Source: Kalaharituber pfeilii
Taxonomy: Eukaryota > Ascomycota > Pezizomycetes > Pezizales > Pezizaceae
DNA: 64,000 bases
Direction of reading: 5' to 3'
NCBI GenBank assembly: GCA_015179045.1
Contig: WHUZ01000007.1
Location: forward strand, 1,476,501 to 1,540,500
Position 1 is the first letter of the stretch. Each line of letters opens with the position of its first letter. The position numbers and the translations under genes were made by a program. This document shows, one piece after another, positions 11,485-24,089 of the stretch. Under the pieces are notes generated by a model that worked only from the letters and a program-made list of their open reading frames with translations, was not told the origin of the DNA and searched no databases.

Positions 11485-13834
11485 GGCGAGATTATACTGT
11501 CCTGTGATTCTGCAATTCTGTAAACAGAGTTGATCGCGGTGTGGAAAGGCGGATTGAAATGCAATTTCAAGCATTAAGTGACTCTGGGGTAGTTAAGTGC
11601 ATGGGCATGAGGCTGCTTCGGATTCGCTTAGCATCGGTCGGAGTAACGAGGTGGGGAGGCTCAGGGCGCTTAAACTGGGGCACCAAGAATCTGGGGCCTG
11701 CAACTAGCGAGGGGTAGGCTTGGGGCTAGCTGGCAATAGTCCCATGCCAAGCTCGCAATCATCATGTGCAGCTTACTTAGCAAGGTCGCCAAGAATACTA
11801 GCAATGCAAATTGCTTTCCTTATAAGGCAATAAACCTCCACAAACAAACCAGTCACGTGCGTCGGCCGCCCGTAGCTGATCTCCAGTTGTGCCTCTTATT
11901 CATTTTGACATCAGTGAGACCAGCTGGCACATGTATCTATTTATTCAAGGTTACTGGAGAATCAAGAGTGCTCTTCGCAGGATGAATTTGGAGGATTAGC
12001 AGTACACAGCAAATACCAGCTATCTTCGCTCGCAGCACTGTCTTGAGGCTCGGTTTATCCATAACAGGAAAAGTTGTCGCAGACATTATGACAAACAAGC
12101 CGCCAAGCACTGTATCAGGATCTTTAGCATCATAGATATGGACTTTAAGATATGCTGAGCAGTTGGCAGCTGGCATGTTTGGCGTCTTCGGGCTTTCTAG
12201 GTATGGTGAGGGAAAAAAACTTAATCTGCAGCGCGCACTAGTATGGATCTTGCTTCTGAATGTATGTCCAGAATCCTTAAGGTATACTGTGAATGCTGAA
12301 ATACAGTGCTTCCTTAACGAGCAGAATGCCACCTCGCGACCGCAAGGAAGTGGTACGACAGTAGGTTAGGTGATGTTACGAGCTGAGACTGTCGGTTCGG
12401 TGATTTTGCGAGGTGTTATGTAAGTTATAGCGCTCGAACTGGTTACAGTGGAATGTCAATATCTATCTTAGCCAAAGAACTTATACAGCATATAATATTC
12501 CTGACTAACCATATGTAGCTAGTTCTCTCTTGCTACCTTTTCTGTTGTCTTATCAATTCAACTAATAGGTCTAGTACTTATTCTTGTCCTTACTTTTAAA
12601 TATCAGTTTATTTCTGTATTTATAGTTTCTACATGCTGTCTACTGTCCTTGCTCTGCTTTTCTTGCTGTATGCTGTCCTTGTCGTCTGCTGCTCTACTCG
12701 TTATCTTCAAAATCAACCTGCTATATAGTATTTTTGTTTTCCTTTTTTGTATCACGTAGCCCGCTTGCAGTTGTTCGCCATGGCAGGGCGGCTATATAGT
12801 ATCGAGAGGCCTTTACCATATATCAGCTACTGGCTATCATGTTGACTGTTATTGGACTTGAGAAACATGTTTAAGCATAATTTCTAGAAAAAAGTGAACA
12901 TCATCCATTCCCTGTATTGCGTACCTAGGTAATGGAGGGGTCCCAGTAAAATTTGCATCTTTTTTTCCCTTTTTCTCCATTACTCGTGTGCTGCCCTAGG
13001 GGTTATGACGAGAGAATTTGTATTAGAGTTGTTCTCGTACCCAGCCTAAATGCATATACAAATTCCCTTACTAGTCTCAAGACACTCTACAACCTGCCTA
13101 ACGTAGTCCTATACAAACCTGCACATACCAACCTCTGCGCACTAACCACGTTGTTGAACCCAAACCGGACCGACATACCTCGATTTAGAGCAAGAGCTTT
13201 AATACACATGTTGACTTGGCGACCCGAAAGGCTTTTGATCCTCCTCCATCCAGTTTCTAAAAATTTGCCTGTAACAGGGGTAGGTGGAGTATGTACGTGT
13301 ACCCATGAGGCACTACTACTATTCATAGCACTTGTAAGTCGGGGTGATTTTGGGGGGCAACTTGGGAATGCTAGATGTGGAGGCCTCTGTCCTTCATGCA
13401 TGTACACATAATGCTTTCGCAACTTACCGTATATTGATGTGTACATGCGTTCACTACTTACAGTATATTGCAAAAACTCACTATCTTTGCAGAGTAGGTT
13501 TATGGTTATTGATAGATAGATGTGACACGTGATATGTCCTGCCGGCATGTTCGCAGGTGCAGCACAGCATGAATGCAGGGCAAAACATGCTAAATGCTCC
13601 TACATTTCAGATTCATTGCATATAAACCAATATTTGTCGATTAAGATATGCTTAACTATATAAGATTAACCAAACTTTGCTAATACATATTGCCAGCTAA
13701 AACACTAGTTTGGACCGTCGACAATTGCACCGCATCTTGGCATGTACAACATTCGATTTCCCATCCGCCTGTATTATACACACTGACCAATATCATTTTG
13801 CACGAAATGCATCTCACAAAGTCACAACTGCCAT
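11485..13834. other. Gene-free stretch
   Basis: No supportable gene. It includes the presumed promoter of the BCKDH gene. Position 12992-13042 holds the second copy of the 22-bp repeat noted at 8155, and just after it TTCTCGTACCC, a block also found in a hairpin near 30182-30206. Confidence 0.4.
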
Positions 13835-14752
13835 TTAGTGAGGGATCAAGTCCTGGCCTGGCATCAAAGTTCCATTGAAGACTGCTGCCATATGAGACCT
13901 AACAAGAACCGAAAACATAGCCAGATACTTATCAAGGAAGGGGAATAGCTCCAAACTACCAGGGGTGTTCCTCCAATCCCTCATCAAATCCATGGTAATG
14001 GCAAACAGTCCCATAGTCTGCACGCCTGCAGCCCTCATGCGGTCGTTGGCATCGTCTGCCAGTTTCTGGTCCATGGTACCCGAGGCCTCAGTGTTCGCGA
14101 AAACTTCATAGCCTTCTTCAATCAGAGAAAGGGCGAGGAAAGCAGTGCAGACATCGGTGACAATGCCCCCGAGGATAACTTGCTTCCGGCCTGTTGCTTT
14201 GACGGCCTCGCGGAACTCGGCGTTGTCCCAAGCATTGACCTCGCCGTTGCGCTTGATCAAAGGGGCATTAGGGTGGGCATCGAGAATCTCGCGAGGGAGA
14301 GGTCCGTTCGGCCCTGTAAGTAGCATGATCGCTTAGCTCATTGATGCTTGAAACCCAACATAAAGGGGTTCTAATGAGAAAGGAGAATTGACTGAAGGAG
14401 GGCGCATTGAAATACCAGTTTCAGCAGAAGTAGTCATTACAACGGGCAAGTTGAAGACCTTTGCAAGCTCGCTATGCCCGAGCACGTTTTGCTTGTATAC
14501 ATCAGGATGGATGTCCCTGACTAATTGCATCAATCCAAGCTGATGGTCAACGATAAGTAGCACTGCCTTGTCCTTATCGAGTCGCGAAAACTTGTAGCCT
14601 CCTAGTTGTTTCAGAAGTTGTTTAAGTTAGTAGATGCACCAATTGATTGGGTTGACTATTGGAGGCTGAGCGAGATGTTGATAAATACCTTGAGCTGCAG
14701 CTAGGACCACTGAGGTAACCATTGTAATGAGGGTGAAGAGTTGGACCTTCAT
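13835..14752 (-). CDS. Isochorismatase-like (YcaC-type) cysteine hydrolase with signal peptide
   Basis: Exons 14689-14752, 14416-14601 and 13835-14313, phase-1 introns of 87 and 102 nt, 242 aa. The first exon encodes MKVQLFTLITMVTSVVLAAA, a convincing secretion signal. The mature part has the isochorismatase fold marks: LLIVDHQLGLM with the catalytic Asp, TTSAETGPNGPL, and GGIVTDVCTAFLA with the catalytic Cys, then EASGTMDQKLADDANDRM. Closest known layout: YcaC-like hydrolases, which are usually cytosolic. A signal peptide on this fold is known from some plant-associated fungi, where secreted isochorismatases affect host salicylate synthesis. That role here is inference; the substrate cannot be read from the sequence. 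It stands alone with no co-directional partner. Confidence 0.88.
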
Positions 14753-17700
14753 TGTCGCTTTTTAAATGCAGATTTGACGGGACAGGAACTTCGAATTCAG
14801 GACCGCAGGATGTGATTGTAGACTAAGGGTAGAACTCGCTGGAGTTGAGCTGGCTGTTGTGAGGAAGGATGGTGATGAGGATCTTGTCAAGAGGAAGGAT
14901 TTGATAGATCTTATATACAGTAGACGAAGGCCGTTCTAATAGGCGTTCATGAGCAAGTATATAACCAATTTCCCAGAATTTCTGCATGGAACCTTGCTGT
15001 CCTCCATTGGACTCAAACCCGGTAAGACTCATTACGAGGTATAGGAACATGCAATTTCCTCAGGTGGTATCGTTTCCGGTATGGGCCGCAAATGCATATT
15101 GGACCTTCTACATCCAATTAAGGTACTATGGCCAATCAACAATTACACATGAGCAGGAAAAATATGCCAATCCGGCCATGGTGCCTTTGAACCTCGGAGC
15201 GTGACTGTAACAAGTCATGACGTCATAAACTGTTCCATGAGGTTAATACCTGGTACCACTTTGATGCAAACGGGTAGCAGAAATTAAATTAGTAAAATTC
15301 ACCAAAGCCATGATTCAGCTGTTGTACGACACTGGTGAGACCAAGAGGTGCAAGGCCCAGCGCTAACTTGATTCAGCCACCAATCATGTAAGAGTTTTGG
15401 TGCGAGCGTTAAACCTGCATAGTAAGAAGCTTAAATAAACAGTCGCAAATACAAGTGCTCAATTGACCAACACTCACGGTGTACGAGTAGCTTCTAAATT
15501 CTCGTCGAAGTTGTCAATTGACCAACACTCACGGTGTACGAGTAGCTTCTAAATTCTCGTCGAAGTTGTCAATATTGCCACCCGTACCATTGAATAAAGT
15601 GTGGTATTGAAGAACTAGGATCAAGTCCGGTAAGTGGTATACTCGTAAGAACTGCTTGCATCTTAATACAGGATTCACTCAGATATGTAGTTGACAGCGA
15701 CTCATGCAGCAATAGACTGAAATAATCTTCCAACGATAACTTTGAATCAGCACTTACATAAAATGACAGGGGCTCGTGAACGAGAGCTCTCATCGTATGT
15801 CAGCCTGTTGTCAACTCTTAACTAAACCTCGTTTTTTGTAGTTGAGATGACAGCTGATGACACTTGCATGTTACATACCTTGCTTCCGACGCTTTCCGGA
15901 CCCTTGGTTAGTACCTCATAGATGGAACAAGGTGCCAAGATGACTGTAAAAGCTATGAGAATTAGTAATTCATGCACATGCATGCACGGTTAATTATAAA
16001 ACAACACGTTTTCGCTCGAGTTCGGGTAAGTTTAACTTCGGGATGAAGCACGCCGGGCACATTTATAATCTTTTTTAACTGACATCGCGCCGGAGATAAC
16101 AGTTCCAGTCCGAGGGTCTGGGTAGTTCCATGCCAAGCCCCTAGCTTCTAGTAGCCGAATAGGATCTACGAATCGATGCGGCCCGACCTAAATCCGGGCA
16201 TAGTCTCGGCACCAGGCGGGCCACCTGCACTAGTACGGGGGTTCGCAGTATCGACGTCGTGTAGCTGCAATCGGCTCGATCATGAGTACAAAATGGAATG
16301 GTGCGTGAACGCATCAACCTCATTGGCAACGTAGCATAGCATCCACTCTTTTGATTTTATGACAAGAAAAAAAAAATGTGGACCACGAAGTAGACTCCAA
16401 GTTAGGCGAAACAAGTACAGGTCAGGTGACTCGCTTGGCGCGCTACATGCGCACAAGGCTTCTTCCAGTCCCAGGAGTGCGACACTACATATCATACAGT
16501 AGTCTCGTAACCAGGCTAGACTATCTGTTGTCTCGTAGTGTTAGACTAGGTCGGTCACGAAGACTAGGTATCTCATATCAAGCAAGTAGACTCTGGCACA
16601 CTTACCTACTTAGAATTAGACTAGCCGGCACCCATATCTATTCGGTATAGATGATTGACTTTTGTGCGATACTCTGTGCTTGCGAACACATTGTGTGCGA
16701 ACACTGAACTTCCAAATCTAGCATTCCCACGTAGACTTCCAATTCTTACCAGTGAGAATCTTTTCAAACTAATTGAACGTTAGTGCTCAGGTGCTAGCCT
16801 TGTTGAGTATATTCTTCTAGCATAGCTATATAGGTACCGGTGGCATCTGGACCTATTCACGGGTTGTCCGTGAGCCCCTAACTTGGATTCTTTCTGTTAC
16901 AAAGTAGAAATGCGTAAGGTACTCCGCACAAGCAGTGGTTCGTACGGATAGCGTCGGATAGGTTGCATGCATGTTCTCTGACTCGGTATCAAGTCCAAAG
17001 CCATGAGCCTGAAAACCACTCAACATTGGATTTAGTTAGCTTTCGATTCCCTCAGTATTTGACCCCAGACATGCTTGAATTTCCACTGGAGCATGCTGAA
17101 CTGAACGGTTTCTCCGGGAACCCCGAAACATGCAATATCTCTTTCAGGTGGTTCTTCACACACTGGTACCTACGTAAATTGTGACTGTTGGGTGGGTCAT
17201 TCACCCTAAAGGGCAATTAAGGGCCCACATCCCTTGCTCATGATACGAGTCTACCTTTGAATATCCCAAAGTTCTTGGCTGCAATTGTGTATTTAGCTGT
17301 TGATATGTACCCACATAAATTTGAGCCCTCGATTGTCAAGTTGAACCTCCATCGGCTGCTTCCATCCCCCTGGGAATGAGCCAGTAGTCATCCAGAGCCT
17401 CCTCAAGTGCATCCCCTCATCAATTACTTCTTCCATCATCACTTCCGATAGTTCTTCACGAAAGCTGATGTCCACATCACAATTCATGTTCTTGATATAC
17501 CACCTATGTGCCTTCTCTTCGTGCTTAATGTGGCATTTTGCAGATCACAGGTCGCAGGGGCCAGGAATTGTGGAAGTGGTGGTTGGTGTAGGTGAGGTTG
17601 GCAGGCATTGGGTGGGTCATACCTCGGGAGTGATACGAACGTAACTGGAGGAACTACCTAAACACGATCCACATGTCACATTCCATTCTTTGAAAGCCAT

Positions 17701-18823
17701 ACTTCAAATGTTACAGCACGCCGGTTTCATGAACTTGATGTATTGGCGGCAAATTACGAGCGCCGCAGATTTGGCAATATTTCACGCACCTCCAAGATTT
17801 GAATAGGCATCCCTAGTATACATTCTTGACCACTGTGGGCGAACGTGCTGCAGTCACGGAATATGGAGTACTCGTATTAATGAGGTACCCTGATACCAAC
17901 AGCCTGTGGATCTGACAACTACGGATACTTACTTGTACATACATACTAGGCGACAGTCAAAGTTTGTGGTGCGGCCGTAGAATTTGTAAAATTGTGTAAA
18001 AGACTTTCTTAACACAAACTGAACCTCAATAATGTGAGGCATACTATGAAGTGAGAATACGACCTTTTTTTTTTTTTTTTTTTTTTTTTTTGGCAGCATT
18101 ATTCTACTCCTTTTTTTTTTTTTTCCTGCTCCTATAGCCCTCAACACTAAGTCTTGGCTGCTTGAGGGGCTGCTGGAGCGGCTACTGAAACGCCGGTGGG
18201 ACAGGGAGGACAAGAGGAGAGGGAGTCGTAAGCTCGGCATGAGACTTGAGTTCAGGGTTATTTGAGGGTCGGATGTCGAGACTAAAAGCTACCAAGAACG
18301 TTAATTCCTAAAAAGGGTAAATGGGTTGTGTGAGATGTTCTCGTGCCCAAACTACTATTTTCGGCCTTCAATGTGAGATAGAATATATATGCAAAACGAG
18401 AAATGCATGCTTAGGGAAATATGTACCATGATTAGCCAGTCCAAATCGACAACTCTCTACGAACGGGGGGGATTCAAAGTTTGCCATATGAACAGTCCAC
18501 AGAAATCTTATAGTACCTCCGAACTTTGACTACTCCTACTTGCTACTTATAAATCAGCGAGTGCAAAAGCTGACTCTTACGCCAGCTACTCGATGTTTCC
18601 AAATCCATTTTAGCTAATGTATGTATTTTTTTGCAGGATGTAATATGGACACAGAGATTGGGCACGAGGTCAGCTCTCACATTCCAATTGGCAAGAACAA
18701 GTTATAATATTTTGATAGAATTATTCGCAAATAAAACAAGCTGTGCGACCACTGCGCTGCTAGGTACTTATAGATACATGGACTACTGCTTTTGAAATCC
18801 TCCTTCCATAGGGCAAGGAAAAG
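14753..18823. other. Gene-free stretch
   Basis: About 4 kb without a gene I can support. It includes a 2 x 55-bp tandem duplication (separate entry) and T tracts near 18066-18091 and 18111-18124. The longest ORFs (64-103 codons) show no family resemblance. A minus-strand ORF at 17293-17487 is the least unlikely to be an exon, but nothing supports it. Confidence 0.4.
15460..15569. repeat. Perfect 55-bp tandem duplication
   Basis: The unit beginning CAATTGACCAACACTCACGG occurs twice back to back (15460-15514 and 15515-15569) with no difference that I can see. It is not within a recognised gene. A recent duplication or an assembly artefact are both possible. Confidence 0.9.
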
Positions 18824-19609
18824 TTACTTCCGTTTCTTTGAATCTTCCCCCTTCTCTGCAATCAACCTTCCAACCCTCGCAACCTCCTCGTCGAATCTAG
18901 CTTCGCATCTCCACCCCTCAAAAAATGCATTGATGAGCCATTTCACCCAGGGACCTCTCACCCTTCCCCTTTTGTTAATATCAACTTGATGCTTCCTCAG
19001 CTTCTTCGCCATCCCTAGCACATCACCCCAACGCTTTACAAGAATCGCGGCATGAAAGAAAACTGTCAGATTGAACTTCCATTCCTTATTAAGGATGTTT
19101 CTCGCGACAAAGCCCCCAATGTATGGCATGTCCTCTCCATAGCGTAGCCAGTAGTAGATGAACATTGTCAGACCGATGAACTGGAACATGGTCAAAAAGG
19201 ATGCCATGGTATGCGGCGGGAGATAGCGCTCAACAACAATGTCACTGCGACCCTCAAGAATTTTTCTCGCCTCCACCTCCATCTCCTTTAGTCGATTGGC
19301 ACACTCGGATTCCCATTTGTAGGCAGCATCGGCGTTGGTGTGGGCTTCTGCTGGAATGGGAGGGAGAGAGGGGTTAAATGGGATTGTTGCACTGCGTGGG
19401 ACAGGCTTGAAGACGATGTCCTCGACGGGTTGGAGATAGGAAAGAGAGATGGATTTTGGAGTGAGAGAGGTGACAGTGATGTCCTTCGGGGTGTAAGCAC
19501 GTGCGTAGTGGGTTAGGAGAGTGCTAAGCAGTGTATGCGGTATTTGTTGAATGAGGTTGCGTACTGGTAGTGGGTGTTGCAGCATGGCTTCGGGGTCTGA
19601 CGGTGCCAT
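18824..19609 (-). CDS. DUF2470-like fungal membrane protein
   Basis: A single-exon gene of 261 aa if it starts at the second in-frame ATG (19609, MAPSDPEAM); the upstream ATG at 19657 would add 16 residues. The N-terminal half (PHTLLSTLLTHYARAY...) resembles the degenerate haem-oxygenase-like DUF2470 module of fungal proteins. The phrase GRSDIVVERYLPP precedes two hydrophobic segments (near residues 150-175 and 195-215) and a basic C-terminal tail ending KKRK. Fungal DUF2470 proteins are predicted membrane proteins without a settled function. It is transcribed away from PUS7, and about 500 bp between the two starts would act as a shared promoter. Family assignment is from memory of the domain layout, so moderately sure. 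Confidence 0.65.
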   Translation of the reverse strand: MAPSDPEAMLQHPLPVRNLIQQIPHTLLSTLLTHYARAYTPKDITVTSLTPKSISLSYLQPVEDIVFKPVPRSATIPFNPSLPPIPAEAHTNADAAYKWESECANRLKEMEVEARKILEGRSDIVVERYLPPHTMASFLTMFQFIGLTMFIYYWLRYGEDMPYIGGFVARNILNKEWKFNLTVFFHAAILVKRWGDVLGMAKKLRKHQVDINKRGRVRGPWVKWLINAFFEGWRCEARFDEEVARVGRLIAEKGEDSKKRK

Positions 19610-20106
19610 GGTGAGTGAATTGTGAATTGAATAGCTGTCACGTACAAAACCTGACAAAAGCTGCGGTTGAGTGGAGCTGCAAACTGCGCTGGACGAGATA
19701 GATTTACGACGGGATGAAGGATTTCGACGTTCTTGTAGTTTTCAAGATTTGCTTGAAAGTGAACGAGTTTTGGACTCCAGGGAGTCCGAAAGCTATGCAA
19801 GATTAGTCTCCCAATATTAAACTTTTTCTTTTTTTTTTTCCATCGTTGATGATAGTAGAGGCTGGTGGTCTGTCGCTGTAGACGGTTATGTGGTACAGGT
19901 CTTGCCAAGAGGTTTGGTGAAGCGTGGGGCACGTGGGGCAGGCATTGGCTGTGGAGGGTGGGATTCTGTCTTGGTTGGTGACTGAAGAAAGCTTGACTTT
20001 GCCCGAAATCTTGGCACGGGCTTGGCAGCAGACGGATTGACCAGTCCTCGTGCTTTGAGAATTGCAAGTACACATCCCCGACTGCCATCTTCAGCATTCA
20101 ATTGCG

Positions 20107-22694
20107 ATGGCTTCCCCCTCTCCCCCACCCACAAAGCGCCGCAAGCTCGTTGAGCCAGCACCAGCTTCCCATGCAGAACGTGCAGACCTGCCAATTAGCA
20201 TCGAGCACAAAGTCGGAATCACCGAGTATCTGAACCCGTCGCTGCCGGGGTTTACTGGCATCCTGAAGCAACGGTACACAGATTTCCTGGTAAATGAGAT
20301 TGCGCTGGATGGGACGGTGGTGCATCTGAGAAGTATTGATGTGCCCAGAAAGCAAGGGAAGGAGGGGGGGGTGGGAACCAAGAGGCAGCAGAATCGGATG
20401 CTGCGCAGCATGGAGGTGGACAAGATGGTGACGGGAATGAGGATGGGAGTGGAGTGAGAGGCTCGGATCGCGTGAATAAGCCCAAGGAACAACTAGTAAG
20501 CAGCACCAGTGATAACAGTACTCCGAAGGATGCTAGCAATGAAGCCTCGCCCGAAGAACCAGCAACTACTCCTGTCACATTGTCACCAGAAGACCATGCG
20601 CACCTTCTCTCCTTGCTTGGGGAACTGACCCTTACATCCCTACTCAGCCTTGCTACTACTCTATCCTCCGGGGCATCAGCATCTTCCCACCTCCCAATCC
20701 TGACACCGAAAGTCGACTCAAAAGTTTCCCGCACTGACATCCACCGCTCCATTCGCCGGATTTTTGCTGGGAAATTCGAGACCACGACGCTTGAAGGCTC
20801 TGGGAATGAAGGTGTTATTGCCATCACAGTTTCTCGAAACATGGGACCGACAGCACGCGGGGGGCGACCTGAGCGTGGCGGTAGGAGGGGAGGGGGTAGG
20901 GGAGGAATACGAGGAGGCCGTGGCCGAAAGGCTGGGGAAGAACAGCAAGATCCATATCCAGATGGGCAGTACCTGCATTTTACGCTCCATAAAGAGAACC
21001 GGGATACGATGGAGGTGATTAACATGCTTGGCCGCATTCTAAATCTCCCGCGGCAGTTACAGCAGAAGACATTTTCGTTCGCAGGGACGAAGGATAAGCG
21101 TGCTGTCACTGTACAAAGGGTTTCAGCGTTGAAAATGAACCCGGAGAGGCTTGCTGGGGCGAATTTTGGGGGTGGAGGTGCTGGAAGAGGTGGAGGTGGG
21201 AGGGGTAGAGGAGGGGGTGTTGGTGGTGGTTTGCCGAGGGGGTGTAAGGTGGGGGATTTCGAATGGAAGAAGGCAGGCCTAGACTTGGGTGATTTGAAAG
21301 GGAACGAATTTCTTATTACCCTTCGTGATGCAAAAGCGATATCTGACAGCAATTTCGCCAGACTTCCAGTTGACGAGCAGGAATCTAGGCTTCGGAAAAT
21401 TGTCGCCGCAGCAATGTCTGGTCTAGAGCGGGATGGATTTCTAAATTATTACGGGTTGCAGAGATTCGGAACCTTTAATAAGGGGACTCACGAGGTCGGC
21501 GTCAAGATGCTTCGCATGGACTGGAAAGGCGCTGTCGACGAAATCATGGACTACGATGACTCCCTCGCCAGCATATCTGACTCGGAAGCAGTCGAGAAGA
21601 TACAAGTCTCTCGCGACGAATACGATCGCTCTCGCGCATGCCGGATGTTCGCAGAGGCAATTTCATCTTATTCAGAGGATGCGGGAGAGGAATATGATAA
21701 GAAGCTACAAGAGGCACTGTTCATCATGCCGAGGAAATTTCTTGCTGAAACGGCTGTAATTACCGCGGCCAAGGAGAGAGTTGGGGGTAGCGTGAAGAAG
21801 CTGGATTATTTGCAAACCCTGATGAGGATCCCGAGGGGACTAAGGCTCATGTATGTGCATAGTTATCAGAGTTACGTATGGAATCATGTGGCGAGTGAGC
21901 GGATTAGGAGGTTTGGAAGGGAGGGAGTGGTGGAAGGGGATTTGGTGTTGATAGAGGGTAGCACGCAGGAACAAGGAGTAAATGGAGAAAAAGAGGAACA
22001 TGTAGATGAGGACATGGATTTGGTGGACCAAGATGGAGAGTTGGTGGTGAGGGATATGTCGAATACGGGGGCGTTTGTGTCGTTGTCGACGAAGCTTACC
22101 CGCACAGCTGAGGATGGAGACGATCCGTTCCAGCGTGCACGACCGCTCACTGCAGAAGAGGCTGCCTCTGGAAAATTCTCCATCCGGGATATTGTACTGC
22201 CGACACCGGGATACGATGTTGTCTATCCCGAGAATTTGCTGAAGGAGGCGTATCGGGAATTGATGGCGAAGGACGGGCTGGATCCGATGAATATGAGGAG
22301 AAGTGTGCGGGAAGTGAGTTTGAGTGGGGCGTATAGGAAGGTTATTGGGGCGGTTTTGGGGCCAGTGGAGTGGGACGTGAAGCAGATTAGGGGGCTGCAG
22401 CAGTGTGTAGAAACAGATTTGGAAAGGGTACAGAAGGAGCGGAAGGCTAAGAAAGAACACGAAAAAGGGCCAGTAGAAGTGGGACAGGACGAAGGCAGGG
22501 AGAAGCTTGCTGATGAGGGGCAACCAATAGAAGGGGAGAGGGAAGATGTGGCAGAGGAATCGTCCAAGTTGGCGGTGGTGCTAAGATTGCAGTTGGGAAC
22601 GAGCATGTATGCGACGATGGCGCTGCGGGAGGTGATGAAGGAGGGCGGGATACAGAGCTACCAGCCAGAATTTGGACATGCCACGCAGAGGTAG
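20107..22694 (+). CDS. PUS7: tRNA pseudouridine synthase D (PUS7/TruD), apparent frameshift
   Basis: The start at 20107 opens MASPSPPPTKRRKL, then ITEYLNPSLPGFTGILKQRY and DFLVNEI, the TruD N-terminal signature. Around 20364-20371 (eight G) the open frame moves by one base. The downstream frame then runs to the TAG at 22692-22694. It holds the LSPEDHAHLLSLLGE helix, an RGG-rich insert, the catalytic block FAGTKDKRAVTVQ with its Asp, and YGLQRFG, all as in eukaryotic Pus7. One extra G would join both parts into about 860 aa. The protein converts specific uridines in tRNA, U2 snRNA and mRNA to pseudouridine in the nucleus. The glycine-rich inserts make it longer than yeast Pus7. Both halves are conserved without stops, so I read it as a live gene with a probable base-call error. 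Confidence 0.9.
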
Positions 22695-24089
22695 ATGTGG
22701 CATAATTTTATCAATTGAAGAGTTTATTGTAACATGTCGTTCACTGAACCTGACCAAAATACTTGATACCCTATCTGGTACTTGTGTTTTGAACTTTATG
22801 TTACATGCGTGAATGCATGTCCAACTTGTTGTCTCCAGATATACATACCGGTAGGTACTTACATACATAGTGGCAGCGTGTGCTCATTAGAAGGGGAAAT
22901 GAGAGATGAGTTTGAAGGGCAATTGAGAAAGAAGGAACCGTGGCGTGATGCTGCCGCGCACAGAGGGGCCTAATTAGGAGGTACTTAAGATCGTTGTATC
23001 CTCCCCTCTTCTGTGGCCATTCATCAACTTTCATCGCGGTTGCCCTATCATCGACGGTAGAGAAGCTATGAAGCCCATCCGCATCTCAGCGGGACCGGGG
23101 GGGAGCAAGTTGACGTATTTGTGCCTGTCGGAGTGGTGTTCTCTGCTGTCCCCGACCTCATCTTAGGTATAGCACTAATTAGTGCTAACATTATGACCCC
23201 ACGATCCCGTATTTCGGCATCAGATACCTTGAACTGATTCTCTATCGGTGCTGGCGGGTGCGTTGAAGCCGCAAGCGCATCCGGAGATGTTTTATGTGCT
23301 GGACTTGATGAGTGGAAGGGAGGTAAATGGAGGTGGAGTATATAGGGTGCATAGTAGGAAGGGGGAGAGGATAAAGAGCGGGAGGAGATGGAGCTTGGGA
23401 TGGATATCAGTGTGGGGCTTCGGGAAGGGGTGGGGGCGGGATGGTGGAGATAGGGTGGGGGGGTGGGGGGGCTTTTGCAGTATGAATAGGGGTCAGAGAT
23501 GGGCGGCGAGGAGTTTTGGGGTGCTTATAGCCAGGGGCAAGGACCTGTGGTGGTGGGGATTCCGTGGGTTTCGTGAAATCGTGGTAGGGTCCAAGCTGTT
23601 TATATATCAAGCATTATCTCGATGTGTCCAGTATTTCTTTATATACCGTCCATTATTCTCTTGCATGCATACTCTACAGAATAATCCCCAAGTTACCAAT
23701 TCATAATACCACCATATATCGAAGCGGATTCGTCTCCAAGAGGAGCGGCTACGCCGAGGGTTAATGTTTCCCTGTCTTTTTTACACTTCTGAAATTCTGA
23801 CTTGATGGCTTCATATCTAATTCCCCACTTTCCATTACCTTTTTTCTCTTTTCTTTCTTATTAATTGATGCCTTCTTTGCATTTCTAATTCTAGGTTATA
23901 AGCAGACACTAGATTCGGTAATTCATTCAGGCTAATGTCCAGCACTCGCCGTTCAAGTCTGTAGCCTTGTTCAATCCCGACAACCGTACTGGCCCGTGGA
24001 AGGCCCACCCTCTCACTCCGCGTTCTAAGTAGGCATCACCACCAGCACTTCAAATCCCCGGCCTCCTCTCACACACTAACCCCACTTAC
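22695..24089. other. Gene-free stretch between convergent PUS7 and THI6
   Basis: Nothing supportable. A G-rich ORF at 23248-23706 has a run of Gly/Trp/Arg and no family resemblance; the first 40 codons look somewhat protein-like, but no partner exon was found. Confidence 0.4.

Noticed and set aside
16378..16650. 90-codon plus-strand ORF
   Set aside because: Arg/Ser/Tyr-rich with no domain and no neighbouring exon.
20252..21352. Minus-strand 366-codon ORF
   Set aside because: Lies opposite PUS7, Pro/Ser-rich because of the glycine-rich coding strand; no family resemblance.
23248..23706. Plus-strand Gly/Trp-rich ORF
   Set aside because: G-rich low complexity; no conserved motif or splice partner found.
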